This document shows positions 17,161-27,304 of a DNA stretch of 32,570 bases, piece by piece. Under the pieces are notes generated by a model. It ran no database searches. It was not told the DNA's origin and was given only the letters and a program-made list of their open reading frames with translations. A program made the translations under genes and the position numbers. Every line of letters begins with the position of its first letter. The first letter of the stretch is position 1. The stretch is from Oscillospiraceae bacterium (GTDB lineage: Bacteria; Bacillota; Clostridia; Oscillospirales; CAG-272): contig SVUC01000011.1 in assembly GCA_015063455.1 (NCBI GenBank), forward strand, positions 1 through 32,570, given 5' to 3'.

Positions 17161-18442
17161 ATTTTTCGTCTTCTTTTTCTTGCAAAATCCTGTCAAGGAT
17201 CTCAGCGGCAGAAGAGACAATATCAGCGCACGGTCTCTTTTTGTAGTAAGCCGCATCTCTCGCGGCAGGCGTCGGATCGGTACTCGACTCGATTCCCGCG
17301 AGAAGCTCGCGGCAGATGATCGAACCGTTTGCTTCTCTGAATTCTGCGGCAATTCTTTGTATCAGCGCGTAATGCGCGGCTTTTGCATCCTTGTCTCGCA
17401 CATCGGAGTAGCCCCAAAGAGCTCCCGCGACAGCGGCTGCACCTGACATTGCTCCGCATACCTCACGAAGCCGTCCGAGCCCTCCGCCGAACGAAGATAT
17501 CATTTTAAGGGATTCTTCCCTTGAGTATCCTGTGACGTCCTCAAACGAGCAGAAGACCGCCTGAGCGCAGTTGTAACCGTCGAGGAAATACTTGCGTGCG
17601 AGGGATGCGTGGTCGATCTTTTTCTGGTTTTTCGTTCCTTCCTCGTATCTCTTCACGCTGAGATTTTCAAAGTAGGGGAGTCCAAAGTATTTTCCGTAAG
17701 CTTCCCGAACTTCATCCTCGGTCAGATATTTTTCAAAAACATTGTCTCCGTCAAAAATGTGCAGAATGTTCCCGTCAAGAGTAATTCTTCCTGTGTCATT
17801 TTTGATCGAGAACATCTCGGTACGAGTAAACGGAGAATCTTTTGAATTCTCACACCAGAACGAAGGCATAATATAGTCTTTGTTGAGCTGCTTTTCCTCG
17901 GTGAATGAGTAGAAACGTCTCCATTCCCCCTTGTGCAGATCTGAGATTATCCATCCGAAAAATTCAGGTTCGTATTCAACTCGGTAGATCTCCCCGAACT
18001 GCTCCGATGTGTGACCATCCTCAAGCTTCAGCGGAAGGCGGAATGCAGACTGTCCGATACCGGCATCGCAGATCCACTTGCATCCTTCATTATCTGTAAC
18101 AACGCAGATCCTGTGACGTCTGACGGGAATTTCAGCCTCGCCTCTGAGAAAACGAGCCATATATTCCACAACTTCAAAGCCGAGGGAGCGGTAAAGCTCT
18201 GCGAGAAAGCCGTTGATCTCAAAACAGTAACCGCCGCGATGATCTGTCACGATTTTTTCGTAGAGATCGCCATAATCGAGGGAAAGGGGCTTGTGTCTGA
18301 TTATATCGAGATTTTCGTACGGTACATTTTTCTGAAAACCGTACTGTATGCTTGCGATGAGGGATGCGTTTTTGTCAAGCGAATCGGAATATTCAAGACC
18401 GATACGCTCAAATGTTTTTTTGATCTGTTCGATGCTGTACAT
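17159..18442 (-). CDS. Fusion: arylamine N-acetyltransferase domain + C_GCAxxG_C_C family redox domain
   Basis: N-term: YENLDIIRHKP, RGGYCFEINGF (Cys), RRHRICVV (His), WICDAGIGQSAFRLPL (Asp). C-term: GYNCAQAV, FGGGLGRLREVCGAMSGAAAVAG, CRELL, CADIV. Confidence 0.88.
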   Translation of the reverse strand: MYSIEQIKKTFERIGLEYSDSLDKNASLIASIQYGFQKNVPYENLDIIRHKPLSLDYGDLYEKIVTDHRGGYCFEINGFLAELYRSLGFEVVEYMARFLRGEAEIPVRRHRICVVTDNEGCKWICDAGIGQSAFRLPLKLEDGHTSEQFGEIYRVEYEPEFFGWIISDLHKGEWRRFYSFTEEKQLNKDYIMPSFWCENSKDSPFTRTEMFSIKNDTGRITLDGNILHIFDGDNVFEKYLTEDEVREAYGKYFGLPYFENLSVKRYEEGTKNQKKIDHASLARKYFLDGYNCAQAVFCSFEDVTGYSREESLKMISSFGGGLGRLREVCGAMSGAAAVAGALWGYSDVRDKDAKAAHYALIQRIAAEFREANGSIICRELLAGIESSTDPTPAARDAAYYKKRPCADIVSSAAEILDRILQEKEDEK

Positions 18443-18467
18443 GATTTTTCCTCACATAGATGAGATT

Positions 18468-19520
18468 TTAATGCAGTATTGCGCTTATTCGCACTGCATA
18501 TCCGTTTGATTGTTCTTCTTTTGTGTCGGATATGCGGATATTTACGGTGTGTTTACCCGGGGTGAGTCCTTCGACCATAGTTCTTCCGTTTACACGATTG
18601 AATGAGAGACAGTAGTGGTCCCAAGTCTTCAGTTCAAATTCTTTTCCGCCGTCAACGGAGATCAGAGCGTTTCCTGAATCTGCGGCGAGTATGTAATAGA
18701 GACCGAATCTCTCTCCTTCAAACTCGAATGAGAAGCTGTCGCCCGGATTCTTTCCCTCGACAAACTCGCTGCAGTGATTGCAGATAGAGGCAGCCACATA
18801 TTCAAATCCGTTTGAATTGTAACTCGGCATATCTGAACAAAGAGTCATAACCGCATCGTCGTAGGTAGCGGGAGCGATCTTCTCGGAAATCGGGTGAATT
18901 ATCGGATCGGAGGAGATATTTTCCGCAAATTTTGCAAGGAAAGACTTGATCGTATCAAAATAGATCTTGTGTCCGATCTCATTGGGGTGAGTGAAGTCGG
19001 TGGTGTATTTTTTATAATCTCCGCCGTTTTTCAGAACTGCCGCGTATTGAACCGCTCCAACATCAATGGAGGGAATACCGTAGTGATAACACGCTGTCAG
19101 TGCCGCTGTGCGTGGGAAGTTGTCTGCACCGGTTTCAATGCTGTCAGCGACAAATTTTGAAGATGTAACAACGCAGACAATATCCGTCATGGGATCGTGC
19201 TTCAGTATCTTGCGGTATATCGTTTCAATAGTACAAAGAACTTTATGATATACGGATCCTCGGTCATTTACGCAGAATTCCACAAACACAAGATCGGGAT
19301 TGTGTGAGAGCAGATCGCGTTCACAGCGATACACACCGAGATCCGAGCCTGTTCCGCCGATTGCGGCGTTTACTTCAGTGATCTCAGCCTCGGGATAAGT
19401 TTCGCGGAACCAATCTGTCAGAAGTACACGATATCCCGGAGCTTCCGTAATAGACCCCCCAAAGTATCCGATCGTAAGCTTTTTGTCATTTTTGAGTTTG
19501 TTGAAGGTGTTGTCGAGCAT
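18468..19520 (-). CDS. SGNH/GDSL-family hydrolase
   Basis: YFGGSITEAPGYR, NAAIGGTGSD, VFVEFCVND, DFTHPNEIGHKIY blocks. Confidence 0.88.
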   Translation of the reverse strand: MLDNTFNKLKNDKKLTIGYFGGSITEAPGYRVLLTDWFRETYPEAEITEVNAAIGGTGSDLGVYRCERDLLSHNPDLVFVEFCVNDRGSVYHKVLCTIETIYRKILKHDPMTDIVCVVTSSKFVADSIETGADNFPRTAALTACYHYGIPSIDVGAVQYAAVLKNGGDYKKYTTDFTHPNEIGHKIYFDTIKSFLAKFAENISSDPIIHPISEKIAPATYDDAVMTLCSDMPSYNSNGFEYVAASICNHCSEFVEGKNPGDSFSFEFEGERFGLYYILAADSGNALISVDGGKEFELKTWDHYCLSFNRVNGRTMVEGLTPGKHTVNIRISDTKEEQSNGYAVRISAILH

Positions 19521-19605
19521 AATAATTCTCCTTGTTTATTAAATCATCCGTATACTGCATCGCACACGGAATTTAAGCCGCTGTTCAAAGAAAAATATAT
19601 TTGTT

Positions 19606-21579
19606 TCAGTTGAATTTTTCGAGTATCGTTCCGTCACGGTAAGCTTCAAGCAGATGACGGAGGTCTGTTATTCTGAGAAGAAGCTCCTCTCCAAAGTCTA
19701 TATCGGCAATGTTGACACGCTTTTCCATTTTTACAACCACGCTGACGTTTGGAGTTATGTTTGCATCGTGACCGTCGTATGGCTTGTGCTCAGCGAGTCT
19801 GAGGCTGTGTGAGTCGTATATGAGCGTGTACCCTGCGATTCCTGTTTTGACTCTGTAAGCCTTTGAGATGCCTCCGTCGATGACGAAAAGCTTTCCGTTT
19901 GCTTTGATCGGACTCTCTCCGTCTCTGATAAGAACGGGAACGTGACCGTTGATGATGTGACCGTTTTTCGTGCAAAGACCAAATTCCTGAAGGATCATAT
20001 CACATATATCCTCACGGTTGTTGAGGTGATAGTACGGCTCATAGTGCTCGGATGAAATAATACCTGCATCTTTGCCGATCAAGGTTCTCTCGAAGAATGC
20101 CATTTTATCTTTTCCGTAGAGAGGGGAGTCTTTTCCGCACCAAAGATACCACATATAGTCAGCAGCTTCGCGCTGTTCATCTGAACCGTACGGAGCAAAA
20201 TATGCTCGATTGACAGCCTTGCCGATTCTGTCGAGGAGGGCTTTTCCGTGGTATGTTTTTTCTTCATCTCCTTTGAAGGGGAGCGTGATCTCACGGAAAG
20301 TACCATCTTCATTCATCGGGATACAGCCGTGGTAAAGGAGATTTCCGTTTGCACACTTGTACATTGATCCGTGAGCGTAAAGGAATTTGATGTGATTGTT
20401 GAGCCGTGTGCTGTGGTGGAATGACGCGTGAAGAATACGGACAAGCTCACTTTCCTCAGGGCTGAGAGTGAGAGGTGAATCGGGGTCAACAGTCGGGAAG
20501 TTTGTGTCCCTCAACTTGTACTCAACTCCGTCGATCTCGCAAACACCTCGTCTGAAATCGGTTTTCTCAAACAGACGTCTTGAATCGAGGTTATATTCGG
20601 GATGTGCCGCCATGAGCTGACCTTCAAGCTTGAACTGAATTACAGCGATAGCCTTGTGCATTTTCGCGGTCAGAGAATGTTCTACGCTGTCATAAAGAAC
20701 ATCGTCAAGAGTATGAGGATAGAAATATGTACACGGATCATCACGGTATACCTCTGTTGCGAAGATCGACAGCGGACGGAGATTCAAACCGTATCCGTCC
20801 TCGAGAATATCGTAGCTGTTGTATCCGAGCGCAATTCTGATAACATTTGCGATCAGCGCTGAGTTGCCGGACGCCGCACCCATCCAGGAGATGTCGTGGT
20901 TCCCCCACTGAATATCTATATGGTCAAACGTCATCAGCTCGTCAATGATACGGTCGGCGCGGGGGCCTCTGTCAAAAATATCACCGATTATGTGAAGTCT
21001 GTCTATCGTGAGACTTCTTATCAGGGAACATACCGCAATGATGAATTCATCCGCGATTCCCGTTTCAAGTATTGACGAGATGATCTCGGAATAATAATAC
21101 TCACGGTTGATGTCATCCGTTACATTGAGAAGCTCATCGAGAATGTAGTCGAAGCTTTTCGGCATTTTTTTGCGGACTTCAGCGCGCGTATATTTTGCGG
21201 AGACCGATTCACACACAAGGATAAGACGGTATATCGTAATACGTCTCCACTCGTCGTTCATTTCACCTGACTGAATGAGAGATTTTATCTCAGTCTCGGG
21301 ATAGTATATTAAAAGTGCAAGAGCGCTGCGTTCATTTGAAGAAATACTTTTTTCAAAAATCAGATCGATCTTTGCTTTTATCATACCCGACGCGCTTCTG
21401 ATAAGTCTGAGGAACGAGTCATATTCTCCGTGAAGATCACTGAAGAAATATTCCGTACCCTTCGGCAGACTTCTGAGTGCTGAGAGATTTATCATCTCCG
21501 ACGCAACACTTTCAATATTCGGATAATCGCGGGAGAGAAGCTCAAGATATCTGAGATCAGGTTTTTGATAATTGACCAT
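19606..21579 (-). CDS. fbp: Fructose-1,6-bisphosphatase class III
   Basis: 657 aa; FFSDLHGEYDSFLRLIRSASG, IIGDIFDRGPRADRIIDEL, IQWGNHDISWMGAASGN, INGHVPV, GKLFVIDGGISKAYR phosphoesterase motifs. Confidence 0.95.
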   Translation of the reverse strand: MVNYQKPDLRYLELLSRDYPNIESVASEMINLSALRSLPKGTEYFFSDLHGEYDSFLRLIRSASGMIKAKIDLIFEKSISSNERSALALLIYYPETEIKSLIQSGEMNDEWRRITIYRLILVCESVSAKYTRAEVRKKMPKSFDYILDELLNVTDDINREYYYSEIISSILETGIADEFIIAVCSLIRSLTIDRLHIIGDIFDRGPRADRIIDELMTFDHIDIQWGNHDISWMGAASGNSALIANVIRIALGYNSYDILEDGYGLNLRPLSIFATEVYRDDPCTYFYPHTLDDVLYDSVEHSLTAKMHKAIAVIQFKLEGQLMAAHPEYNLDSRRLFEKTDFRRGVCEIDGVEYKLRDTNFPTVDPDSPLTLSPEESELVRILHASFHHSTRLNNHIKFLYAHGSMYKCANGNLLYHGCIPMNEDGTFREITLPFKGDEEKTYHGKALLDRIGKAVNRAYFAPYGSDEQREAADYMWYLWCGKDSPLYGKDKMAFFERTLIGKDAGIISSEHYEPYYHLNNREDICDMILQEFGLCTKNGHIINGHVPVLIRDGESPIKANGKLFVIDGGISKAYRVKTGIAGYTLIYDSHSLRLAEHKPYDGHDANITPNVSVVVKMEKRVNIADIDFGEELLLRITDLRHLLEAYRDGTILEKFN

Positions 21580-21694
21580 TTACACCATCCAATATATAGT
21601 TTAACTTTATCTGAATCAAGTATATCACGAACACCTGTAAATTTCAACATAAAATGTAAAAATGCCGTTTAAAAAGGTTCGTTGAAAAAACAAA

Positions 21695-21730
21695 AAAACT
21701 GCAGTCCTCTTTTGAAACTGCAGTTTTTGA
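21695..21730. terminator. Bidirectional terminator AAAACTGCAG-N13-CTGCAGTTTT
   Basis: 10-bp perfect stem flanked by A-run and T-run; downstream of HMA gene on minus strand. Confidence 0.75.
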
Positions 21731-21742
21731 TTGATTGTAAGA

Positions 21743-21961
21743 TCAGATGATCTCTGCCTTGAAACCGAGATTGTCGACAGCGGATATGATGTCAGCATCT
21801 GCGATCTTTTCCGGAACTTTGATTTCTGCGCGACCGAGCTTTAAGTCGATCTTTGCACTCCCGCCGAGCGCTTTGATCGCATTTTCAACCTTTGCGGAGC
21901 ACTTTTCACAGTGCATACCTGTTATCTTAAGCTTTACGATCTTCTTTTTTTGAAATAACAT
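21743..21961 (-). CDS. Heavy-metal-associated (HMA) domain protein, CopZ-like
   Basis: KLKITGMHCEKCSAKVENAIKALGG; SD AAAGGAG before ATG 21961; adjacent to copper ATPase. Confidence 0.88.
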   Translation of the reverse strand: MLFQKKKIVKLKITGMHCEKCSAKVENAIKALGGSAKIDLKLGRAEIKVPEKIADADIISAVDNLGFKAEII

Positions 21962-22011
21962 AATATTCTCCTTTGGTATATGAAAAATGTAAGTATAAAC
22001 TGATTTTTGGA

Positions 22012-24294
22012 TCACAGATTCAGTGACCTGAGTCTGAGTGCATTACCGACAACGCAGATACTTGAGAGAGACATTGCCGCTGCCGCGATCATTGGTGTGA
22101 GAGCAATACCAAACGCAGGGAAGAGTACTCCCGCCGCTACAGGTATGCAAAGGATATTGTATCCGAATGCCCAGGCAAGATTCTGCGAGATATTCCTCAT
22201 AACAGCGTGGCTGAGCTTAACTGCACGGGCAGCATCTGTAAGATCGCTCTTGACGAGAACGACTCCTGCTGATTCGATTGCAATATCAGTACCGTGTGCA
22301 ACCGCTATTCCACAGTCTGCCATAGCAAGTGCAGGAGCGTCATTTACTCCGTCACCGATCATCACGACGTATCGTCTGTCGCTGTCAGAGTAGAATTCAC
22401 CTGTCATTATTTTCTCAATATAACTTGCTTTTTCATCAGGCTTGACGCCGGATATGACTTTGGAGATTCCAGCTTCTTTGGCGATTGCGCGTGCAGTTTC
22501 TTCACAGTCACCTGTGAGCATCACGGTATCAAGGCCGAGGGAGGTGAAATCCCGTACAGCATTGCAGCTTGACGGCTTGATCTTGTCAGCGAGAGCGATT
22601 ATCCCGATGACTTTTTGTTCCTCGGCAAAAATAACGGGAGTTTTTCCATCTGCCGCGAATTCGGTCAGCTTTGCGTGGAGCTCTTCTGAGATTTGAATTC
22701 CGCATTTTTCAATGAAATCCGCATTACCTCCGCAGATCGACTTGCCGTCAACTACGCCGCTTACTCCACCACCAAATGTCTGCCTGAAGTTGTCAACGGC
22801 AACGATATTTATACCCGATTCTTCTGCATTGGCAACGATTGCAGCTCCAATCGGATGTTCACTCATTGACTCAAGAGATGCGGCAACATTGAGCAGTTTC
22901 ACCTCGCTGCATCCGACGGGATACTTGTCCGATACACTCATTTTTCCTTCTGTTATTGTTCCTGTTTTGTCGAGAACAACGACGGAGGATTTAACAAGTA
23001 CGTCGATCGCCTCGGCTGATTTTATAAGAATTCCGTAAGACGCACCGCGTCCGACACCGCACATCACCGCGGTGGGAGTAGCAAGCCCGAGTGCACACGG
23101 ACAGCTTATCACAAGGACAGATATACCAAATCCGACAGCCTGATGAAGTGAATCACCGAAGATTGCCCACAGAACAAATGAAATCAGTGCAATGGAGCAG
23201 ACAATGGGAACAAACACACCGCTGATTTTTTCAGCGAGCTTTTGGATCGGGACTTTACTTGATGCGGCATCCTCGACAAGCTGTGTGATCTTTGATACAG
23301 TTGTATTTTCACCGACGTGTACTGCCTCAATTTCCGCATATCCTGATGTCAGAATCGTTCCGCATATTAGTGTGTCACCAGATTCCTTTTGAACTGGAAC
23401 ACTTTCACCTGTTATGAGACTCTCGTCTGCTGAGCCTCCGCCTGAGCAGATGACTCCGTCGCACGGTATGGCAGAGCCCGATCGGATCACAACACGGTCT
23501 CCTATCTCGAGCTCATCCGAGTTCACAGTAATGATCTCGCCGTTTCGGATTACTTCAGCTGTTTTTGGAGTGAGAGCCATAAGCTTTCGTACAGCATCAG
23601 ATGTGTGACGTCTTGCACGGGACTCAAGGGTTCTTCCGAGGGTGATCAGCGTGAGTATCATTGTAACCGATTCAAAATAAAGCTGCTCTGTGTAGTGATG
23701 TATGTCGTCTCCCGTTGAGAAACCGATGAACATAAGTATCAGAATATATATTCCGTAAATAAGAGATGCTGCCGCACCTGTCGCTACAAGAGTGTTCATG
23801 TTCGCACTCTTGTGTCGGACAGCGGCAAGACCGTCGATAAAGTAGCTTCTGTTGATTATTATTACAGGAACAGTAAGAACAAGCTGGGCAGCTGCGTAAA
23901 TTATCGGTGCTAATCCATCTCCGTGAGGCGACATAAATGACGGGAGCGGTAAGGAGAGCATATGTCCCATCGTGATGTACATCATCAGAATGGCAAAAAC
24001 TGCTGACACAACAAGTCTTTTCAGCATTGATCTATAGTTTTTTGCGTCGTCCTCAGAGTCTGAAGTGCGTTTTACCCAAACTCCCGCTGAATATCCTGCA
24101 TCTGACACTGTTTTGAATATGATCTCATCGTTTATAAGATTCTCGTCAAATGTGACCGTCATGGAGTTTGTCATAAGACTTACAGAGACTTCTTCTGTAC
24201 CGTTGATTGCACATACGGCTTTTTCGACCGCCGCCTGACAAGCTGCGCACGACATTCCGCCGATAGAATATTTTTTTGTTGTCTTTGTTGTCAA
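22012..24294 (-). CDS. copA: Copper-translocating P1B-type ATPase
   Basis: N-terminal HMA GMSCAACQAAVEKA; CPCALGLATP; DKTGTITEGK; SEHPIG; GDGVNDAPALAMADCGIA; probable TTG start with AGGTG SD. Confidence 0.95.
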   Translation of the reverse strand: MTTKTTKKYSIGGMSCAACQAAVEKAVCAINGTEEVSVSLMTNSMTVTFDENLINDEIIFKTVSDAGYSAGVWVKRTSDSEDDAKNYRSMLKRLVVSAVFAILMMYITMGHMLSLPLPSFMSPHGDGLAPIIYAAAQLVLTVPVIIINRSYFIDGLAAVRHKSANMNTLVATGAAASLIYGIYILILMFIGFSTGDDIHHYTEQLYFESVTMILTLITLGRTLESRARRHTSDAVRKLMALTPKTAEVIRNGEIITVNSDELEIGDRVVIRSGSAIPCDGVICSGGGSADESLITGESVPVQKESGDTLICGTILTSGYAEIEAVHVGENTTVSKITQLVEDAASSKVPIQKLAEKISGVFVPIVCSIALISFVLWAIFGDSLHQAVGFGISVLVISCPCALGLATPTAVMCGVGRGASYGILIKSAEAIDVLVKSSVVVLDKTGTITEGKMSVSDKYPVGCSEVKLLNVAASLESMSEHPIGAAIVANAEESGINIVAVDNFRQTFGGGVSGVVDGKSICGGNADFIEKCGIQISEELHAKLTEFAADGKTPVIFAEEQKVIGIIALADKIKPSSCNAVRDFTSLGLDTVMLTGDCEETARAIAKEAGISKVISGVKPDEKASYIEKIMTGEFYSDSDRRYVVMIGDGVNDAPALAMADCGIAVAHGTDIAIESAGVVLVKSDLTDAARAVKLSHAVMRNISQNLAWAFGYNILCIPVAAGVLFPAFGIALTPMIAAAAMSLSSICVVGNALRLRSLNL

Positions 24295-24380
24295 AATTTC
24301 ACCTGCTTTCTTACAAGTTGGCTCATTGAGTTAGCCGAGGGTAACCTGGTGGTTCGTAAAAGGCGGAAAACCGTATGGAT

Positions 24381-25106
24381 TCAGATTTCCGCTCCACTCA
24401 GAAGTATTTTTGTGATATATATAGCTGCATTTTCATTTTGGAGATTGTATGCAAGCGGGATCGGCTCACCAATACCTGCTGCAATACAGCTTACTCCGCA
24501 GTTTACGGTGAGTGTTTTGCCGGTTCCGATCTCACCTGATGTGAGTCGAGAGAATCCTGCATTTATAAGTCCACCGTGAGTTACACCGATTACCGTACGT
24601 CTGTCAGATACTTCAAGCATATCGTCGATTGCATTAAGCATACGAGAGGCGGCGGCAGGAACACTTTCCACATTTCCGGCTTGCTTTTCTCCGCCCGGAT
24701 AAAGACGTTTTCTCTCAGAGAGCGTCAGTCCCGAGAGGCTTCCGTAATCTCTTTCAATAAGACTGTCGAGAATATGAGGCTTCTCAAGTCCTATTGAAGA
24801 CGAAATATACTCTGCTGTATCGACGGCTCTTGAAAGAGGAGAGGTACATACTGCTGCAAAAGAAACACCGTTGTTTTTTGTCCCTTCAATAAGGCGTGAG
24901 ACGCCGACAGCTTGGGCGTGACCAACCTCGTTAAGTGGAACATTTTCTCGGCCTTGAAGTCTTTTTATCTGATTCCAATCTGTCTGACCGTGGCGTATAA
25001 GACAGACGAGAGTCCGTCCTTCAAGGAGATATCGCGCAGCTTGGGACGGATTTGCAATAATATAAGGGGACATAGGCAGTACTCTTCCGTGTGTGAATCG
25101 GCCCAT
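24381..25106 (-). CDS. Histidine phosphatase (phosphoglycerate mutase-like) family protein
   Basis: LIRHGQTDWNQIKRLQGRENVPLNEVGHAQA; SPLSRAVDTAE; VTHGGLI. Confidence 0.9.
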   Translation of the reverse strand: MGRFTHGRVLPMSPYIIANPSQAARYLLEGRTLVCLIRHGQTDWNQIKRLQGRENVPLNEVGHAQAVGVSRLIEGTKNNGVSFAAVCTSPLSRAVDTAEYISSSIGLEKPHILDSLIERDYGSLSGLTLSERKRLYPGGEKQAGNVESVPAAASRMLNAIDDMLEVSDRRTVIGVTHGGLINAGFSRLTSGEIGTGKTLTVNCGVSCIAAGIGEPIPLAYNLQNENAAIYITKILLSGAEI

Positions 25107-25137
25107 AATAATCCCCCTTTTTTATTTTATGATTTGT

Positions 25138-25193
25138 TTTTACATTAATTATTATACATTATGCATCCGATAATGTCAACAATAATGTAAAAA
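25138..25193. repeat. Nested inverted repeats of ACATTA/TAATGT over the promoter
   Basis: TTTTACATTA 25138-25147 vs TAATGTAAAA 25184-25193; ACATTAT 25156-25162 vs ATAATGT 25170-25176. Confidence 0.8.
25151..25179 (-). promoter_or_regulatory. Promoter TTGACA -17- TATAAT upstream of histidine phosphatase gene
   Basis: Perfect consensus on minus strand (TGTCAA 25174-25179; ATTATA 25151-25156). Confidence 0.85.
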
Positions 25194-25259
25194 TTATAAT
25201 TTATACGTCAAAATATACGTTTGGAAGCGGCAAAAAAATTAAAAAGCGGAACGAGCTAC

Positions 25260-25289
25260 TTGATTTTTGTATACGTAATCTGATATAAT
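25260..25289 (+). promoter_or_regulatory. lepA promoter: TTGATT -18- TATAAT
   Basis: Sigma-A-like elements upstream of lepA. Confidence 0.6.
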
Positions 25290-25324
25290 ATATTGAATAA
25301 GTATTTTTTGTAACAGGAGTTTTT

Positions 25325-27145
25325 ATGCCTCTCAGCGAAAAACAGAAACATATAAGAAATTTTTCAATTGTAGCACACATTGACCACGGTAAATCTACTC
25401 TTGCTGACCGTATCCTCGAGTTTTCCAACACTGTTGAAAAGAGAGATATGGAAGAACAGCTCCTTGACGATATGGAGCTTGAAAAAGAAAGAGGTATTAC
25501 GATCAAGGCGCGTGCTGTCAGAATTGACTATACTGCTCCCGACGGAGAAGAATATGCGCTCAATATGATCGACACTCCCGGTCACGTTGACTTTAACTAT
25601 GAAGTATCCCGTTCGCTCAACGCGTGCGAAGGCGCGATACTCGTTGTCGATGCAACTCAGGGTATCGAAGCGCAGACTCTTGCGAACGCATACCTTGCAG
25701 TCGACGCAAATCTCGAGATCGTTCCCGTAATCAATAAAGCGGATCTTCCGTCAGCTATGCCCGACAGATGCAAGGCTGAGATTGAAGACATTATCGGTAT
25801 TCCCGCAGAGGATGCCCCTGTTGTGTCCGCAAAGACGGGACTTAATATTGCAGACGTAATGAAGGCGATCATTGAGCAGATCCCCGCTCCTGAAGGAGAT
25901 GCGGATGCTCCCCTGAAATGTCTGATCTTCGACTCGGTTTACAACAGCTACCTCGGTGTTGTTGTTTATATTCGAGTTGTGGAAGGTACTCTCAAGGTAG
26001 GAGACAAGATCAAGCTTATGCACACAGGTGCGGAATTTGATGTTGTCGAGGTCGGAGTTATGGATCCGTTTGGACTCAGATCTACGGGTGAGCTTTCAGC
26101 CGGCGAGGTTGGATATTTTACAGCTTCTATAAAAAACGTAAGCGATACCCGTGTCGGCGACACCGTAACTCACTCTGACAGACCTGCGGACGAGCCGCTG
26201 CCCGGATTCAAGAAAGCACAGTCAATGGTGTATGCGGGTATTTATCCGGCAGACGGCGCAAAATACAATGAAACAAAGGATGCACTTGAGAAGCTTCAGC
26301 TCAACGATGCCGCATTTACATTCGAGCCTGAGACATCAATCGCTCTCGGATTCGGATTCCGCTGCGGATTCCTCGGACTTCTTCATATGGAGATCATTGA
26401 AGAGAGACTTGAGAGAGAATTCAATCTTGATCTTATCACGACCGCGCCGAGCGTTATCTACGAGATAACGAAGAAAAATGGCGAGGTTATCCGTATTGAC
26501 AACCCGACGAACTATCCGGGACCCGATGAGATAGAAGTTGCTGCTGAGCCTGTTGTTGCTGCATCAGTAATCACGCCTACCGAGTATGTCGGCGGAATTA
26601 TGGATCTTTGTCAGGACAGACGAGGCGTGTTCATTGACATGAAGTACATTGATACCGAAAGAGTAGAGCTTCACTACAAGCTGCCGCTGAACGAGATCAT
26701 CTACGATTTCTTTGATGCGCTCAAATCGAGAAGCCGCGGTTATGCCTCTCTTGACTATGAGCTTGAGGGTTATGAGCCGTCAAATCTCGTTAAGCTCGAC
26801 TTCCTTCTCAACGGAGATATGGTTGACGCTCTTACGTTTATCGTTCACAACGATAAGGCATACGGCAGAGCGAGAAAGATCGCTGAAAAGCTCAAGGAAA
26901 ATATTCCGCGTCAGCTCTTTGAAGTACCGATCCAGGCTGCTATCGGCTCAAAGATCATCGCAAGAGAGACTGTCAAAGCGCTCCGCAAAGACGTTCTTGC
27001 GAAGTGTTACGGCGGTGACATCACCCGTAAAAAGAAGCTTCTTGAAAAACAGAAGGAAGGTAAAAAGAAGATGCGTCAGCTTGGTTCTGTTGAGGTTTCT
27101 CCCGAGGCATTCATGGCAGTTCTCAAGCTTGATGATGATAACTGA
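25325..27145 (+). CDS. lepA: Elongation factor 4
   Basis: [58 protein letters not shown]-terminal [42 protein letters not shown]. Confidence 0.99.
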   Translation: MPLSEKQKHIRNFSIVAHIDHGKSTLADRILEFSNTVEKRDMEEQLLDDMELEKERGITIKARAVRIDYTAPDGEEYALNMIDTPGHVDFNYEVSRSLNACEGAILVVDATQGIEAQTLANAYLAVDANLEIVPVINKADLPSAMPDRCKAEIEDIIGIPAEDAPVVSAKTGLNIADVMKAIIEQIPAPEGDADAPLKCLIFDSVYNSYLGVVVYIRVVEGTLKVGDKIKLMHTGAEFDVVEVGVMDPFGLRSTGELSAGEVGYFTASIKNVSDTRVGDTVTHSDRPADEPLPGFKKAQSMVYAGIYPADGAKYNETKDALEKLQLNDAAFTFEPETSIALGFGFRCGFLGLLHMEIIEERLEREFNLDLITTAPSVIYEITKKNGEVIRIDNPTNYPGPDEIEVAAEPVVAASVITPTEYVGGIMDLCQDRRGVFIDMKYIDTERVELHYKLPLNEIIYDFFDALKSRSRGYASLDYELEGYEPSNLVKLDFLLNGDMVDALTFIVHNDKAYGRARKIAEKLKENIPRQLFEVPIQAAIGSKIIARETVKALRKDVLAKCYGGDITRKKKLLEKQKEGKKKMRQLGSVEVSPEAFMAVLKLDDDN

Positions 27146-27304
27146 GTGGGAAAACGTACTTGTGTGAAGAGTTGCGAAATTGCAAGTGCCCCTTGAAGTA
27201 TCCGAGCATTTTTCCTTATGCAAAAAATCTCCGATGTTTCCCATCCCACTCCCAATGCGTAGCACAAAAATGTTATCAAAAAACAAACGAAAGGCTGAAA
27301 TCTT

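Noticed and set aside
16135-17352. 405-aa minus-strand ORF antisense to the transketolase C subunit
   Set aside because: Ser/Cys-rich low-plausibility protein overlapping a clear + strand transketolase gene and another gene; explained by codon bias of the real genes.
21962-22015. N-terminal extension of the HMA protein overlapping copA
   Set aside because: ATG 21961 has a good AAAGGAG SD and starts at the HMA domain; the extension is the spacer.
25148-25165. PerR/Fur-like 7-1-7 box overlapping the -10 of the histidine phosphatase promoter (TATAAT-A-ATTA)
   Set aside because: Match is largely explained by the -10 hexamer and AT-rich context; the outer positions do not fit.
26712-27167. 151-aa + strand ORF within lepA
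   Set aside because: Out-of-frame shadow of LepA with Ser/Arg-rich composition.
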